Below, in pieces: positions 1 through 8,148 of a stretch of DNA of 64,000 bases. The DNA comes from Streptomyces parvus. GTDB taxonomy: Bacteria; Actinomycetota; Actinomycetes; Streptomycetales; Streptomycetaceae. Where the stretch lies: NCBI RefSeq assembly GCF_032121415.1, contig NZ_CP135079.1:5084001-5148000 (forward strand), read 5' to 3'. The translations under genes and the position numbers were made by a program. Positions within the stretch are counted from its first letter, which is position 1. Each line of letters opens with the position of its first letter. The notes under the pieces were generated by a model, which saw only the letters and a program-made list of their open reading frames with translations, ran no database searches and was not told the DNA's origin.

Positions 1-331
1 AGACGCCCGGTACGCGCTGACGGACCTGCTCGACGACTTCGCCGTCCTCACGGATGCGGGGGAGCGGCTGTTCGTCGTGGCCGAACTCGTCCGGCGCAGC
101 GGTGAGCTGGCGCTGCTGACCCACGGCACGTGGCTCGGCGGCGGCAAGTGGCTGGCACGGCGCCTCGAACCGGTCGCGCCGGACCTGGCGGCGCGCCTCG
201 ACGAGGCGGCGCAGGCCGCGCTGCGCGGCGCGCCGGAGGGCCTGACCTCGCTGGTCACGGAGGTCCTCGACGCGGCGGGCGGCCCGGTCTGGGAGGGGTA
301 CCGCCGCAGCGGACCGCACAGGACGGCCTGA
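1..331 (+). CDS. C-terminal part of an unrecognised protein (runs off left edge)
   Basis: The reading frame is open from base 2 to the stop at 329-331, so the real start lies outside the window; the GTG at 77 is probably internal. About 109 residues are visible. They are Leu/Ala/Arg-rich and helical-looking, with a motif reading HGTWLGGGKWLARRL. I have a weak impression of the C-terminal helical region of a Streptomyces nucleotidyltransferase-like protein, but no catalytic motif is visible, so I assign no function. The gene converges on the PucR-type regulator that ends at 359. Confidence 0.6.
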   Translation, partial: DARYALTDLLDDFAVLTDAGERLFVVAELVRRSGELALLTHGTWLGGGKWLARRLEPVAPDLAARLDEAAQAALRGAPEGLTSLVTEVLDAAGGPVWEGYRRSGPHRTA

Positions 332-358
332 ACCCGTCGGGGGATGGGCCCGCCGGTG

Positions 359-1522
359 TCACAGCCGGGCCCGCTTCACCGCCATGTGCAGCAGCAGCCG
401 GTCCTCCCCGTCGTTCAGGTCGAGGCCGGTGATCTGCTGGATCCGGGAGAGCCGGTAGTACAGCGTCTGCCGGTGGATCCCCAGGGCGGCGGCCGTCCGG
501 CTCGCCTGGCCCGCGCAGTCCAGGAACACCTCGGCGGTGTGCGCCAGCTCCCGGTGCAGTGGGGTCAGCAGCGAGGCGACCGCCGGGTCCCCGGGGTCGT
601 TCCCGGTGCCCGGGAGGGCGGTGAGCAGGCGGTACGGGCCGATCGCCGACCACCGGGCGACCGGGCCGAGACGGGGCTCGGCCCGGGCCGCGCGGGCCGC
701 CGCCGTTGCCTCGCGCCACGAGACCGTCAGCTGGTCCAGGCCCCGGCGAGGTGTGGCGATCCCCCCGGTGACGGCCGGGTCCGCGCCCGCGCGCAACCGG
801 TCCGCCGCGCTCAGGGCCGGGTCCAGGCGGTCCGGCGAGCGCAGCCGGACGAGCGCGGCCAGCGTCAGGGGCCCCGCGGCCCCCGGCGCGGGGACCGTCG
901 CCAGCGCGGCCGCCGACGCCACGCCCCGTACCGACGGCGTGCCGTCGGCCCACGGGGTCACGCACACCACCGTGTGCAGCCCCTCCGCGTCCCGGCCCAG
1001 GGCCTCGGCCAGCGCGGCGACGGCGGTGTCGTGCTGCCGGCCGGGGCCCGCCGTGAGCACCGCGCCGAACTCCCGCGACAGGTCCGCGCCCGCCCGCGCC
1101 TCGTCGAAGAGCAGCGCCCCGATCCGGGCGGCCACCTCCATCGCGGCGGCCAGCTGCTCCTCGGCCGGGCCCGGGTCCGTGTCGAGCAGCCAGACGTAAC
1201 CGAGGACGACACCCCGATGGCGTACCGGTAGGCAGATGCGGTCCCGGAACACCCCGGCCTCGGGCGCGGCGGGGATCCGTACGGGCCCGGTGGCCCGGGT
1301 GATGCCGAACCCCTCGAACCAGGCGCGGACGGCGGGGGTGGAGCGGCGGGTCAGGATCGAGCGGGTGCGGACCGGGTCCATCGCGCTGTCGTCGTCGCTG
1401 TCGTGGGCTCCGAAGGCGACCAGGCCGAAGTCCCGGTTCTCCAGGGTGGCCGGGGCGTCGAGGAGGGCCGAGATCTCGTCGACCAGTTCCTGGTAATCGC
1501 CTGTCACTCCGCCATTCTGCAC
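359..1522 (-). CDS. PucR-family transcriptional regulator (probable regulator of proline catabolism)
   Basis: This 387-residue protein has the PucR/CdaR layout: a GAF-like sensor region in the first ~150 residues, a degenerate GGDEF-like middle, and a C-terminal helix-turn-helix of the HTH_30 type. The C-terminal segment contains AAALGIHRQTLYYRLSRIQ, the characteristic DNA-recognition helix of the family. It is transcribed divergently from proline dehydrogenase across a 176-bp gap. That arrangement suggests it senses proline and controls putB-pruA; this role is inferred from position. The predicted start at 1522 is followed by MQNGGVTGDYQ. Confidence 0.88.
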   Translation of the reverse strand: MQNGGVTGDYQELVDEISALLDAPATLENRDFGLVAFGAHDSDDDSAMDPVRTRSILTRRSTPAVRAWFEGFGITRATGPVRIPAAPEAGVFRDRICLPVRHRGVVLGYVWLLDTDPGPAEEQLAAAMEVAARIGALLFDEARAGADLSREFGAVLTAGPGRQHDTAVAALAEALGRDAEGLHTVVCVTPWADGTPSVRGVASAAALATVPAPGAAGPLTLAALVRLRSPDRLDPALSAADRLRAGADPAVTGGIATPRRGLDQLTVSWREATAAARAARAEPRLGPVARWSAIGPYRLLTALPGTGNDPGDPAVASLLTPLHRELAHTAEVFLDCAGQASRTAAALGIHRQTLYYRLSRIQQITGLDLNDGEDRLLLHMAVKRARL

Positions 1523-1698
1523 CTCCTCGGGGCCTTCCTCATACAGATGTCTGAGATGGCGGCCACGGATGCGTGACAGGTGTCGATGGCACGGCCCGCA
1601 CGGGGTACCTAGATTTCACAGTGGTTATCCGTGCCGTACCGGTTCGTTCACGTTCGTGCCGTTACGGCCCCTCGTCCGTACATTCGTGGAGGTGCCCC

Positions 1699-2625
1699 GT
1701 GCTGGGTCCCGTGATTCTCGCCGCATCGCGCAGCGACAAGATGCGCCGGTTCGTCTCGGCCGCGCCCGGCACCAAGCAGGTCGTCGACCGCTTCATCGCC
1801 GGCGAGACCGTCGACCAGGTCGTCCCGGTCGTCGAGGACGCCGCGGACAAGGGCCTGGAGGTCACGCTCGACGTCGTCGGCGAGGACATCACCACCCCCG
1901 CGCAGGCCGAGGCCGCCCGCGACGCCTACCTGGAGCTCATCGAGCGCCTGCGCGCCCTCGACCTGGGCACCCGCGCCGAGATGTCCGTGAAGCTGTCGAT
2001 GTTCGGGCAGGCGCTGGAGAACGGCCACGAGCTGGCTCTCGCGAACGTCCGGCCGGTCGTCGAGGCGGCCGCCGCCATCGGCACCACGGTCACCCTGGAC
2101 GCCGAGGACCACACCACCCTCGACTCGATGTTCGCCATCCACGAGGAGCTGCGGAAGGACTTCCCGCAGACCGGCTGCGTGATCCAGTCCTACCTCTTCC
2201 GCACCGAGGACGACGCCCGCCGCCTGGCCGAGGCCGGCAGCCGCGTACGCATCGTGAAGGGCGCCTACAAGGAGCCCGCCTCCGTCGCGTACCAGGACAA
2301 GGCCGAGATCGACAAGGCGTACGTCCGCATCACCCGGATCCTGATGGAGGGCGCGGGCTACCCGATGATCGGCTCGCACGATCCCCGTCTCATCGCCATC
2401 GCCCAGGAGCTCGGCCGCCAGGCCGGGCGCAAACTGGACGAGTACGAGTTCCAGATGCTGTACGGCATCCGCAGCGACGAGCACGTCCGGCTCGCGGCCG
2501 AGGGCCACCGGATGCGCGTCTACACGGCGTACGGCACCGACTGGTACGGATACTTCATGCGCCGCCTCGCGGAGAAGCCGGCCAACCTGCTGTTCTTCGG
2601 CCGCTCGATCCTCACCAAGGGCTGA
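1699..2625 (+). CDS. Proline dehydrogenase (monofunctional, FAD-dependent)
   Basis: The enzyme oxidises L-proline to delta-1-pyrroline-5-carboxylate using FAD, the first step of proline catabolism. Starting at GTG 1699, which follows a good ribosome site (GGAGGT at 1688-1693), it has 308 residues, the usual size for monofunctional ProDH. Seen in the sequence are the RIVKGAYKEP motif near residue 185 and a C-terminal substrate-binding helix ending YGYFMRRLAEKP near residue 285. The frame stays open upstream to 1573, but that part lacks family similarity. It lies 53 bp before pruA and is probably cotranscribed with it, so the second-step enzyme is made together. Confidence 0.93.
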   Translation: MLGPVILAASRSDKMRRFVSAAPGTKQVVDRFIAGETVDQVVPVVEDAADKGLEVTLDVVGEDITTPAQAEAARDAYLELIERLRALDLGTRAEMSVKLSMFGQALENGHELALANVRPVVEAAAAIGTTVTLDAEDHTTLDSMFAIHEELRKDFPQTGCVIQSYLFRTEDDARRLAEAGSRVRIVKGAYKEPASVAYQDKAEIDKAYVRITRILMEGAGYPMIGSHDPRLIAIAQELGRQAGRKLDEYEFQMLYGIRSDEHVRLAAEGHRMRVYTAYGTDWYGYFMRRLAEKPANLLFFGRSILTKG

Positions 2626-2678
2626 GCAGCCCCCGGGCTGACCCACACCCCCGCCGACATCAAGGAGACAAGGCACTC

Positions 2679-4310
2679 ATGGACGCCGTCACCCAGGTCC
2701 CCGCGCCGGTCAACGAGCCGGTCCACTCCTACGCGCCCGGCTCCCCGGAGCGCGCCCGCCTGGAGGTGAAGCTCAAGGAGCTTAGCCAGAACCCGATCGA
2801 CCTGCCGATGACCATCGGCGGCGAGAAGCGGATGGGCGGCGGCGAGCGGGTCAACGTCGTACAGCCGCACAACCACAAGGCCGTCATCGGCACCTTCGCC
2901 GGGGCCACCGAGCAGGACGCCCAGGACGCCATCGACGCGGCCCTCGCCGCCGCTCCGGCCTGGCGCGCGATGTCCTTCGACGACCGCGCCGCGATCATCC
3001 TGCGCGCCGCCGAGCTGCTGTCGGGCCCCTGGCGCGAGACGCTGGCCGCCTCCACCATGCTCGGCCAGTCCAAGACCGCCCAGCAGGCCGAGATCGACAC
3101 CCCCTGCGAGCTCATCGACTTCTGGCGCTTCAACGTGCACTACGCGCGCCAGATCCTCGCCGAGCAGCCCCCGGCCAACTCGCCGGGCGTGTGGAACCGC
3201 ATGGACCACCGCCCGCTGGAGGGCTTCGTCTACGCGATCACGCCGTTCAACTTCACGGCCATCGCGGGCAACCTCCCCACCGCACCCGCCCTCATGGGCA
3301 ACGTCGTGGTCTGGAAGCCGTCCCCGACCCAGACCCACGCCGCCGTGCTGCTGATGCAGCTCCTGGAGGAGGCCGGTCTGCCCAAGGGCGTCATCAACCT
3401 GGTCACCGGCGACGGCAAGGCCGTCTCCGAGGTGGCGTTGAACCACCGCGATCTGGCCGGCATCCACTTCACCGGCTCGACCCCCACCTTCCAGCACCTG
3501 TGGAAGACGGTCGGCAACAACATCGCCAACTACCGCACCTACCCGCGGCTCGTCGGCGAGACCGGCGGCAAGGACTTCGTCGTCGCCCACCCCAGCGCCG
3601 ACCGGGCCATCCTGAAGACCGCGCTGACCCGCGGCTCCTTCGAGTTCCAGGGCCAGAAGTGCTCCGCGTCCTCCCGGGCGTACATCCCCGCCTCCATCTG
3701 GAACTCCGGTTTCCAGGAGGAGTTCGCGGCCGAGGTCGACTCCATCACGATGGGTGACGTCACCGACCTGAGCAACTTCATCGGGGCCGTCATCGACGAC
3801 CGCTCGTTCGCCAAGAACAAGGCCGCGATCGACCGCGCCAAGTCCGACCCGACCTGCACGATCATCGCGGGCGGCACCTACGACGACTCGGTGGGCTACT
3901 TCGTCCGCCCGACCGTCATCGTCTGCACCGACCCCGAGAACGAGGTCTTCACGACCGAGTACTTCGGCCCGATCCTCGCGGTCCACGTCTACGAGGACGA
4001 GGACTACGACGCCATGCTGGAGCAGATGGAGTCGGTCTCCGACTACGCGCTGACCGGCTCGGTCATCGCGGGCGACCGCGCGGCCGCCGCGTACACGATG
4101 GACAAGCTCCGCTACGCCGCGGGCAACTTCTACATCAACGACAAGTCGACCGGCGCCGTCGTCGGCCAGCAGCCCTTCGGCGGCGGCCGTGCCTCCGGCA
4201 CCAACGACAAGGCGGGCGCCCCGCAGAACCTCCAGCGCTGGACCCTGACCCGGGCCATCAAGGAGACGCTGGTCCCGCCGACCGACTACACCTACCCCCA
4301 CCAGGGCTGA
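2679..4310 (+). CDS. pruA: L-glutamate gamma-semialdehyde (P5C) dehydrogenase
   Basis: This NAD-dependent aldehyde dehydrogenase converts glutamate semialdehyde to glutamate, completing proline breakdown. The ATG at 2679 follows AAGGAGA (2662-2668) and gives 543 residues, normal for the PruA family. The catalytic Cys is about residue 328 in GQKCSASSRAY, and the general-base Glu is about residue 294 in GETGGKDF. A cofactor-loop glycine motif and the terminal FGGGRASGTNDKAG segment are also seen. It is the second gene of the operon and is followed by a strong hairpin terminator. Confidence 0.96.
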   Translation: MDAVTQVPAPVNEPVHSYAPGSPERARLEVKLKELSQNPIDLPMTIGGEKRMGGGERVNVVQPHNHKAVIGTFAGATEQDAQDAIDAALAAAPAWRAMSFDDRAAIILRAAELLSGPWRETLAASTMLGQSKTAQQAEIDTPCELIDFWRFNVHYARQILAEQPPANSPGVWNRMDHRPLEGFVYAITPFNFTAIAGNLPTAPALMGNVVVWKPSPTQTHAAVLLMQLLEEAGLPKGVINLVTGDGKAVSEVALNHRDLAGIHFTGSTPTFQHLWKTVGNNIANYRTYPRLVGETGGKDFVVAHPSADRAILKTALTRGSFEFQGQKCSASSRAYIPASIWNSGFQEEFAAEVDSITMGDVTDLSNFIGAVIDDRSFAKNKAAIDRAKSDPTCTIIAGGTYDDSVGYFVRPTVIVCTDPENEVFTTEYFGPILAVHVYEDEDYDAMLEQMESVSDYALTGSVIAGDRAAAAYTMDKLRYAAGNFYINDKSTGAVVGQQPFGGGRASGTNDKAGAPQNLQRWTLTRAIKETLVPPTDYTYPHQG

Positions 4311-4377
4311 CGCCCTTTCGGGGCGCCGCAGCACGACGCCCCGGACCCGGGGTCTTCCCCAGGACCCCGCTCAGAGC

Positions 4378-4417
4378 ACCGCCCCCCGACCGGCCCCCCT
4401 GCCGGCCGGGGGGCGGT
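4378..4417 (+). terminator. Intrinsic terminator after pruA
   Basis: Two 17-base arms (4378-4394 and 4401-4417) pair with a single mismatch around a six-base loop and are followed by TTCC. The position 68 bp after the pruA stop fits the end of the proline operon. Confidence 0.75.
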
Positions 4418-4512
4418 TTCCCTGTGCGGCGGTCACCCGGGGCCCGCTCGTGCGGGTCCCAACGGCCCCCGGGGCACGCGGTCTTGTGGTTTAGGTAATG
4501 GGCATGTCAAAT

Positions 4513-4550
4513 TCCTTCTCGGTACGTCCCCACACGTCACCCGAGAAGGA
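4513..4550 (+). promoter_or_regulatory. RBS-sequestering hairpin before the streptogrisin-like gene
   Basis: Perfect 10-base arms TCCTTCTCGG (4513-4522) and CCGAGAAGGA (4541-4550) enclose an 18-base loop. The right arm contains most of the GAGAAGGAG ribosome-binding site of the gene starting at 4559, so the fold would hide it. Translational control of the protease is an inference. Confidence 0.5.
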
Positions 4551-4558
4551 GTTCCCCC

Positions 4559-5626
4559 ATGAGACGCAACTCCCGCGCGCGCCTCGGCGTTTCCCTGCTG
4601 CTCGTCGCCGGCGCCCTCGGCCTCGGAGCCACCCCCTCCACCGCCGCCGGCACCCCCTCCGCCGCGTTCTCGGCGATCCCCGCCCCGTCCGCGTACGCCC
4701 TCGACGCCAAGGTCGAACGCGCGCTCGGCACCGCCACCGCCGGAACCTACCTCGACGCGAAGACCGGAAAGCTGGTCGTCACCGTCACCACCGACCGGGC
4801 CGAGGAGCGGGCCCGCGCCGCCGGGGCCACCGTCCGCCGGGTGGCCCGCAGCGCCGCCCAGCTCGATGCCGCCATGGAGGCCCTGGAGGCCGAGGCCAAG
4901 ATCACCGGCACCTCCTGGGGCATCGACCCGCGCACCAACCGGGTCGCAGTCGAGGCCGACTCCTCCGTCTCCGCCCGGGACATGGCCCGCCTCGAAGCCG
5001 TCGCCGAACGGCTCGACGGCGCGGTGGCCATCAAGCGTGTCCCCGGTGAGTTCCGCCGCGAGGTGCTGGGCGGCGGCGCGATCTACGGCGGCGGCAGCCG
5101 CTGCTCGGCCGCCTTCAACGTCACCAAGGGCGGGGCCCGTTACTTCGTGACCGCCGGACACTGCACCAACATCTCCGCCAACTGGTCGGCCAGCTCGGGC
5201 GGTTCGGTCATCGGCGTCCGCGAGGGCACCAGCTTCCCGACCAACGACTACGGCATCGTCCGCTACACCGACGGGTCCTCGCCCGCCGGAACCGTCGACC
5301 TCTACAACGGCTCCACCCGCGACATCACCTCCGCCGCCAACGCCGTCGTCGGCCAGGCGATCCAGAAGAGCGGCTCCACGACCAAGGTGACCTCCGGCAC
5401 GGTCACCGCCGTCAACGTCACCGTCAACTACGGCGACGGGCCCGTCTACAACATGGTCCGCACCACCGCCTGCTCGGCCGGCGGCGACAGCGGCGGCGCG
5501 CACTTCGCCGGGTCCGTCGCCCTCGGGATCCACTCCGGCAGCTCCGGCTGCTCGGGCACCGCGGGCTCGGCCATCCACCAGCCGGTCACCGAGGCGCTCT
5601 CCGCGTACGGCGTGACGGTGTACTGA
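4559..5626 (+). CDS. Secreted streptogrisin-like serine protease (S1 family, alpha-lytic type)
   Basis: This is a 355-residue prepro-protease. It has a signal peptide (residues 1 to ~32, twin Arg/Leu-rich core), a propeptide of ~140 residues resembling the alpha-lytic protease pro-domain, and a mature domain beginning near residue 170 around AIYGGGSRCSAAF. The chymotrypsin-like triad is visible: His201 (FVTAGHCT), Asp230 (NDYGIVRY) and Ser311 (GGDSGGAHF). The four Cys in the mature region fit the two disulfides of SGPA/SGPB enzymes. The start at 4559 follows GAGAAGGAG, which can fold into a hairpin (4513-4550). Monocistronic, with its own terminator. Likely role: extracellular protein degradation during growth transition (family knowledge). 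Confidence 0.94.
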   Translation: MRRNSRARLGVSLLLVAGALGLGATPSTAAGTPSAAFSAIPAPSAYALDAKVERALGTATAGTYLDAKTGKLVVTVTTDRAEERARAAGATVRRVARSAAQLDAAMEALEAEAKITGTSWGIDPRTNRVAVEADSSVSARDMARLEAVAERLDGAVAIKRVPGEFRREVLGGGAIYGGGSRCSAAFNVTKGGARYFVTAGHCTNISANWSASSGGSVIGVREGTSFPTNDYGIVRYTDGSSPAGTVDLYNGSTRDITSAANAVVGQAIQKSGSTTKVTSGTVTAVNVTVNYGDGPVYNMVRTTACSAGGDSGGAHFAGSVALGIHSGSSGCSGTAGSAIHQPVTEALSAYGVTVY

Positions 5627-5660
5627 GCCGCTGCCTCTTCCCTGTCGCAGCGAACCGATG

Positions 5661-5695
5661 CCCGCCCGGACCGCCGTGCCCCCGGTCCGGGCGGG
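5661..5695 (+). terminator. Intrinsic terminator after the protease gene
   Basis: Perfect 13-base arms (5661-5673, 5683-5695) with a nine-base loop lie 35 bp after the stop codon at 5626. Confidence 0.75.
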
Positions 5696-5740
5696 TTATC
5701 CGTGTGCGGGCGGCCCCGCCCGCGCGCGAGGATGGGGCCC

Positions 5741-6289
5741 ATGACCGAGCCCGCCGTGCGTATCGCCCCCACCTACGAACTGACCGCCGCCGAGCGCGCG
5801 GAGATCCGCGACCTGCTCGACACCGCCTTCGACGGCGACTTCGCCGACGAGGACTGGGAGCACACCCTCGGCGGCGTCCACGTCCTCATCCGGGACGAGG
5901 ACGGCCTCCTGATCGCCCACGGCTCCGTCGTCCAGCGCCGCGTCCTGCACGCGGACCGCTCCTACCGCGCCGGTTACGTCGAAGGCGTCGCCGTCCGCGC
6001 CGACCGCCGCCGCGGCGGCCTCGGCCACCGCGTCATGGCCGCCCTGGAGCACGTCATCGACGCGGCCCACGACTTCGGTGCCCTCTCCGCCTCCGACGCG
6101 GGCGCGGCCCTGTACGCCGCGCGCGGCTGGCAGATCTGGCCGGGCCGGCTCACCGCCCTCGGCCCGGACGGCCCGCTCCCGCTCCCGGAGGAGGAGGGCG
6201 GCACCTATGTCCGCCCGGCAGCCGGACAGCCCCTGCCCGGCCCCGCCCACCCGTTGGCCTTCGACTGGCGGAACGGCGACCTCCTCTGA
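5741..6289 (+). CDS. AAC(2')-I-like aminoglycoside 2'-N-acetyltransferase homologue (GNAT)
   Basis: This 182-residue GNAT protein lines up from end to end with mycobacterial AAC(2')-I enzymes as I remember them. Shared segments are EDWEHTLGGVHVLI (~residue 43), the acetyl-CoA site YVEGVAVRADRRRGG (~residue 80), GALSASDAGAALYAARGW (~residue 109) and the C-terminal DWRNGDLL. These residues flank the acetyl-CoA and aminoglycoside pockets in that family, so acetyl transfer to a 2'-amine is plausible. The real substrate could be another amine. No dedicated aminoglycoside cluster is nearby, so this looks like an intrinsic chromosomal copy. The chosen ATG at 5741 matches the family N-terminus; there is no strong ribosome site before it. 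Confidence 0.75.
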   Translation: MTEPAVRIAPTYELTAAERAEIRDLLDTAFDGDFADEDWEHTLGGVHVLIRDEDGLLIAHGSVVQRRVLHADRSYRAGYVEGVAVRADRRRGGLGHRVMAALEHVIDAAHDFGALSASDAGAALYAARGWQIWPGRLTALGPDGPLPLPEEEGGTYVRPAAGQPLPGPAHPLAFDWRNGDLL

Positions 6290-6333
6290 GCCGACGGAGT
6301 GCCTCCACGGCTGTGACCTGCGCCGATCCAAAA

Positions 6334-6383
6334 GGCCGTCTCAGATAGTAGGAAGTCCGACTAACTGTGGAGACAGGACGGCC
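6334..6383. promoter_or_regulatory. Nested dyad symmetry upstream of the 42-aa gene and leuB
   Basis: In the 305-bp gap 6290-6594 there are three concentric inverted repeats: GGCCGTC/GACGGCC (6334-6340, 6377-6383), GTCTC/GAGAC (6338-6342, 6370-6374) and an 18-base near-palindrome TAGTAGGAAGTCCGACTA (6346-6363). This could be a regulator site, a transcript structure, or both. Nothing else clear is seen in the gap except AAGGAG at 6579 before the next gene. Confidence 0.4.
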
Positions 6384-6594
6384 CGACTGTCCTAACTTGG
6401 TAGAAGCCGAACGCATCGCTCCATCGAGCGACCGGCGGATGGCGGCGTACGCCCGAAGCAGGCAACCCCTGCCGCGTACGCTCCCCGCCCCTTCCGGCAC
6501 CTCGAAATCCGATCCCGTTCCCCACCACCGCGCGGCGCCCAGCCGCCCGCGCCGGTGCCACGCGATCTCAGGAATCTCAAGGAGTCGATCCATC

Positions 6595-6723
6595 ATGGCC
6601 GAGACCACTGTCCGCCGCGTCCGTCACACCTCCCGCCAGGCCGAGGCCGAGCGCCGCAACGCCGCCGCCGCCCTCCAGCGCGCCCTGGACCGCCGCGACA
6701 ACGGCGGCGAGACCGGCCACTGA
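6595..6723 (+). CDS. Small basic protein of unknown function (42 aa)
   Basis: The ATG at 6595 follows AAGGAG (6579-6584), 10 bases upstream. The 42-residue product is highly charged and Arg/Ala/Glu-rich, with a probable amphipathic helix (HTSRQAEAERRNAAAALQRAL). No signal peptide or known motif is visible. It lies 125 bp before leuB in the same direction and has typical Streptomyces codon use. I do not recognise a function. The good ribosome site and codon bias support it being real. Confidence 0.6.
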   Translation: MAETTVRRVRHTSRQAEAERRNAAAALQRALDRRDNGGETGH

Positions 6724-6848
6724 GCCGCTCCCGCAGCCGTACTCCGCCCGTCCCGCCGCACCACCCACCCCACCCCGAACACCCTTGCGTCCGTCCGTAT
6801 GGTGGACGTCGGATGTCATGGGGTGGGACGCACCGTTAGGCTCCCGGC

Positions 6849-7892
6849 ATGTCTCGCAGCATCGATCTCGCAGTGATCCCCGGTGACGGAATCGGCCAGG
6901 AAGTCGTGGCCCAGGGCCTCAAGGTCCTCAACGCTGTCCTCCCGCAGGATGTGAAGCTGGAGACCAAGGAGTACGACCTCGGCGCCCAGCGCTGGCACCG
7001 CACCGGCGACACCCTCCCGGACGCGGAGCTGGAAGCCCTCAGGAACCACGACGCCATCCTCCTCGGCGCGATCGGCGACCCGTCCGTGCCGTCGGGCGTC
7101 CTGGAGCGCGGGCTGCTGCTGAAGCTGCGTTTCGCGTTCGACCACTTCATCAACCTGCGCCCCTCCAAGCTCTTCCCGAACACCGCGACCCCGCTCGCCG
7201 GCCGCCCCGACATCGACTTCGTCGTCGTCCGCGAGGGCACCGAGGGCCCGTACACCGGCAACGGCGGCTCGCTGCGCACCGGCACCCCCGCCGAGGTCGC
7301 CACCGAGGTCAGCGTCAACACGGCGTACGGTGTCGAGCGTGTGGTCCGGGACGCCTTCGAGCGCGCGGCGGCCCGCCCGCGCAAGAAGCTGACGCTGGTC
7401 CACAAGAACAACGTCCTCGTCTACGCCGGCCACCTGTGGAAGAACACCTTCGACCGGGTCGCCGCCGAATACCCGCAGGTCAGCACCGACTACCTGCACG
7501 TCGACGCCGCGACGATCTTCTTCGTCACCCAGCCGGAGCGCTTCGACGTCATCGTCACCGACAACCTCTTCGGCGACATCCTCACCGACCTGGCCGCCGC
7601 CGTCACCGGCGGAATCGGCCTGGCCGCCTCCGGCAACATCAACCCGACGGGCGCGTTCCCGTCGATGTTCGAGCCGGTCCACGGCTCCGCCCCCGACATC
7701 GCCGGGCAGGGCAAGGCCGACCCGACCGCCACGATCCTCTCCGTCGCCCTCCTGCTGCGTCACCTCGGTTACGAGGCCGAGGCCACGCGCATCGAGGACG
7801 CCGTCTCCGCCGATCTCGCGGAGCGCGACGGGGCTGCCACGCGTACGACCGACGAGATCGGTGACGCGCTCGCGGTACGCGTAGCGAGCTGA
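6849..7892 (+). CDS. leuB: 3-isopropylmalate dehydrogenase
   Basis: This enzyme oxidatively decarboxylates 3-isopropylmalate to 2-ketoisocaproate with NAD+, in cytosolic leucine biosynthesis. At 347 residues it is the shorter actinobacterial form. Family signatures are IPGDGIGQEV near the N-terminus, the metal-binding signature DNLFGDILTDLAA at residues ~238-250, and the FEPVHGSAPDIAG segment near residue 275 typical of isopropylmalate rather than isocitrate dehydrogenases. It is followed by a terminator and then ilvE in the same direction, which groups two branched-chain amino-acid steps. Confidence 0.95.
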   Translation: MSRSIDLAVIPGDGIGQEVVAQGLKVLNAVLPQDVKLETKEYDLGAQRWHRTGDTLPDAELEALRNHDAILLGAIGDPSVPSGVLERGLLLKLRFAFDHFINLRPSKLFPNTATPLAGRPDIDFVVVREGTEGPYTGNGGSLRTGTPAEVATEVSVNTAYGVERVVRDAFERAAARPRKKLTLVHKNNVLVYAGHLWKNTFDRVAAEYPQVSTDYLHVDAATIFFVTQPERFDVIVTDNLFGDILTDLAAAVTGGIGLAASGNINPTGAFPSMFEPVHGSAPDIAGQGKADPTATILSVALLLRHLGYEAEATRIEDAVSADLAERDGAATRTTDEIGDALAVRVAS

Positions 7893-7909
7893 CCCGACGA
7901 CTCCCCTTC

Positions 7910-7944
7910 GAAGCCGCCGGGTCGCATCAGCGCCCGGCGGCTTC
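7910..7944 (+). terminator. Intrinsic terminator after leuB
   Basis: Perfect 12-base arms GAAGCCGCCGGG (7910-7921) and its complement (7933-7944) with an 11-base loop, 17 bp after the leuB stop. It separates leuB from ilvE transcription. Confidence 0.75.
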
Positions 7945-8003
7945 ACCTGTGCGGCCCCCGGGTGCCACCATCGACCCCTGGACCGCATTCCCACCATTTC
8001 GTG

Positions 8004-8072
8004 CACGGCCCCCCGCAAGTGATAATCGAACGCGGGGCCGTGGCTCGCGGTGAAGCTCGGACGTCCTAGGAC
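8004..8072 (+). promoter_or_regulatory. Possible ilvE promoter/leader region with inverted repeats
   Basis: In the leuB-ilvE gap a bulged inverted repeat (CACGGCCCC...GGGGCCGTG) spans about 8004-8042. A GATAAT hexamer at 8021-8026 lies in its centre and could be a -10 element. A 10-base palindrome GTCCTAGGAC follows at 8063-8072. I see no leader peptide. The promoter call is tentative. Confidence 0.3.
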
Positions 8073-8148
8073 CTGACCGGAAAGCGTCGGTCCGAGGCGG
8101 GCTGGGGCGCGGTCCATCACACACAAGACCGGTGAAGGACACGCACTC

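Noticed and set aside
1569..2678. In-frame N-terminal extension of pruA across the proline dehydrogenase gene
   Set aside because: The extension is Arg/Pro-rich nonsense in another frame of proline dehydrogenase; ATG 2679 has an ideal ribosome site and matches the family N-terminus.
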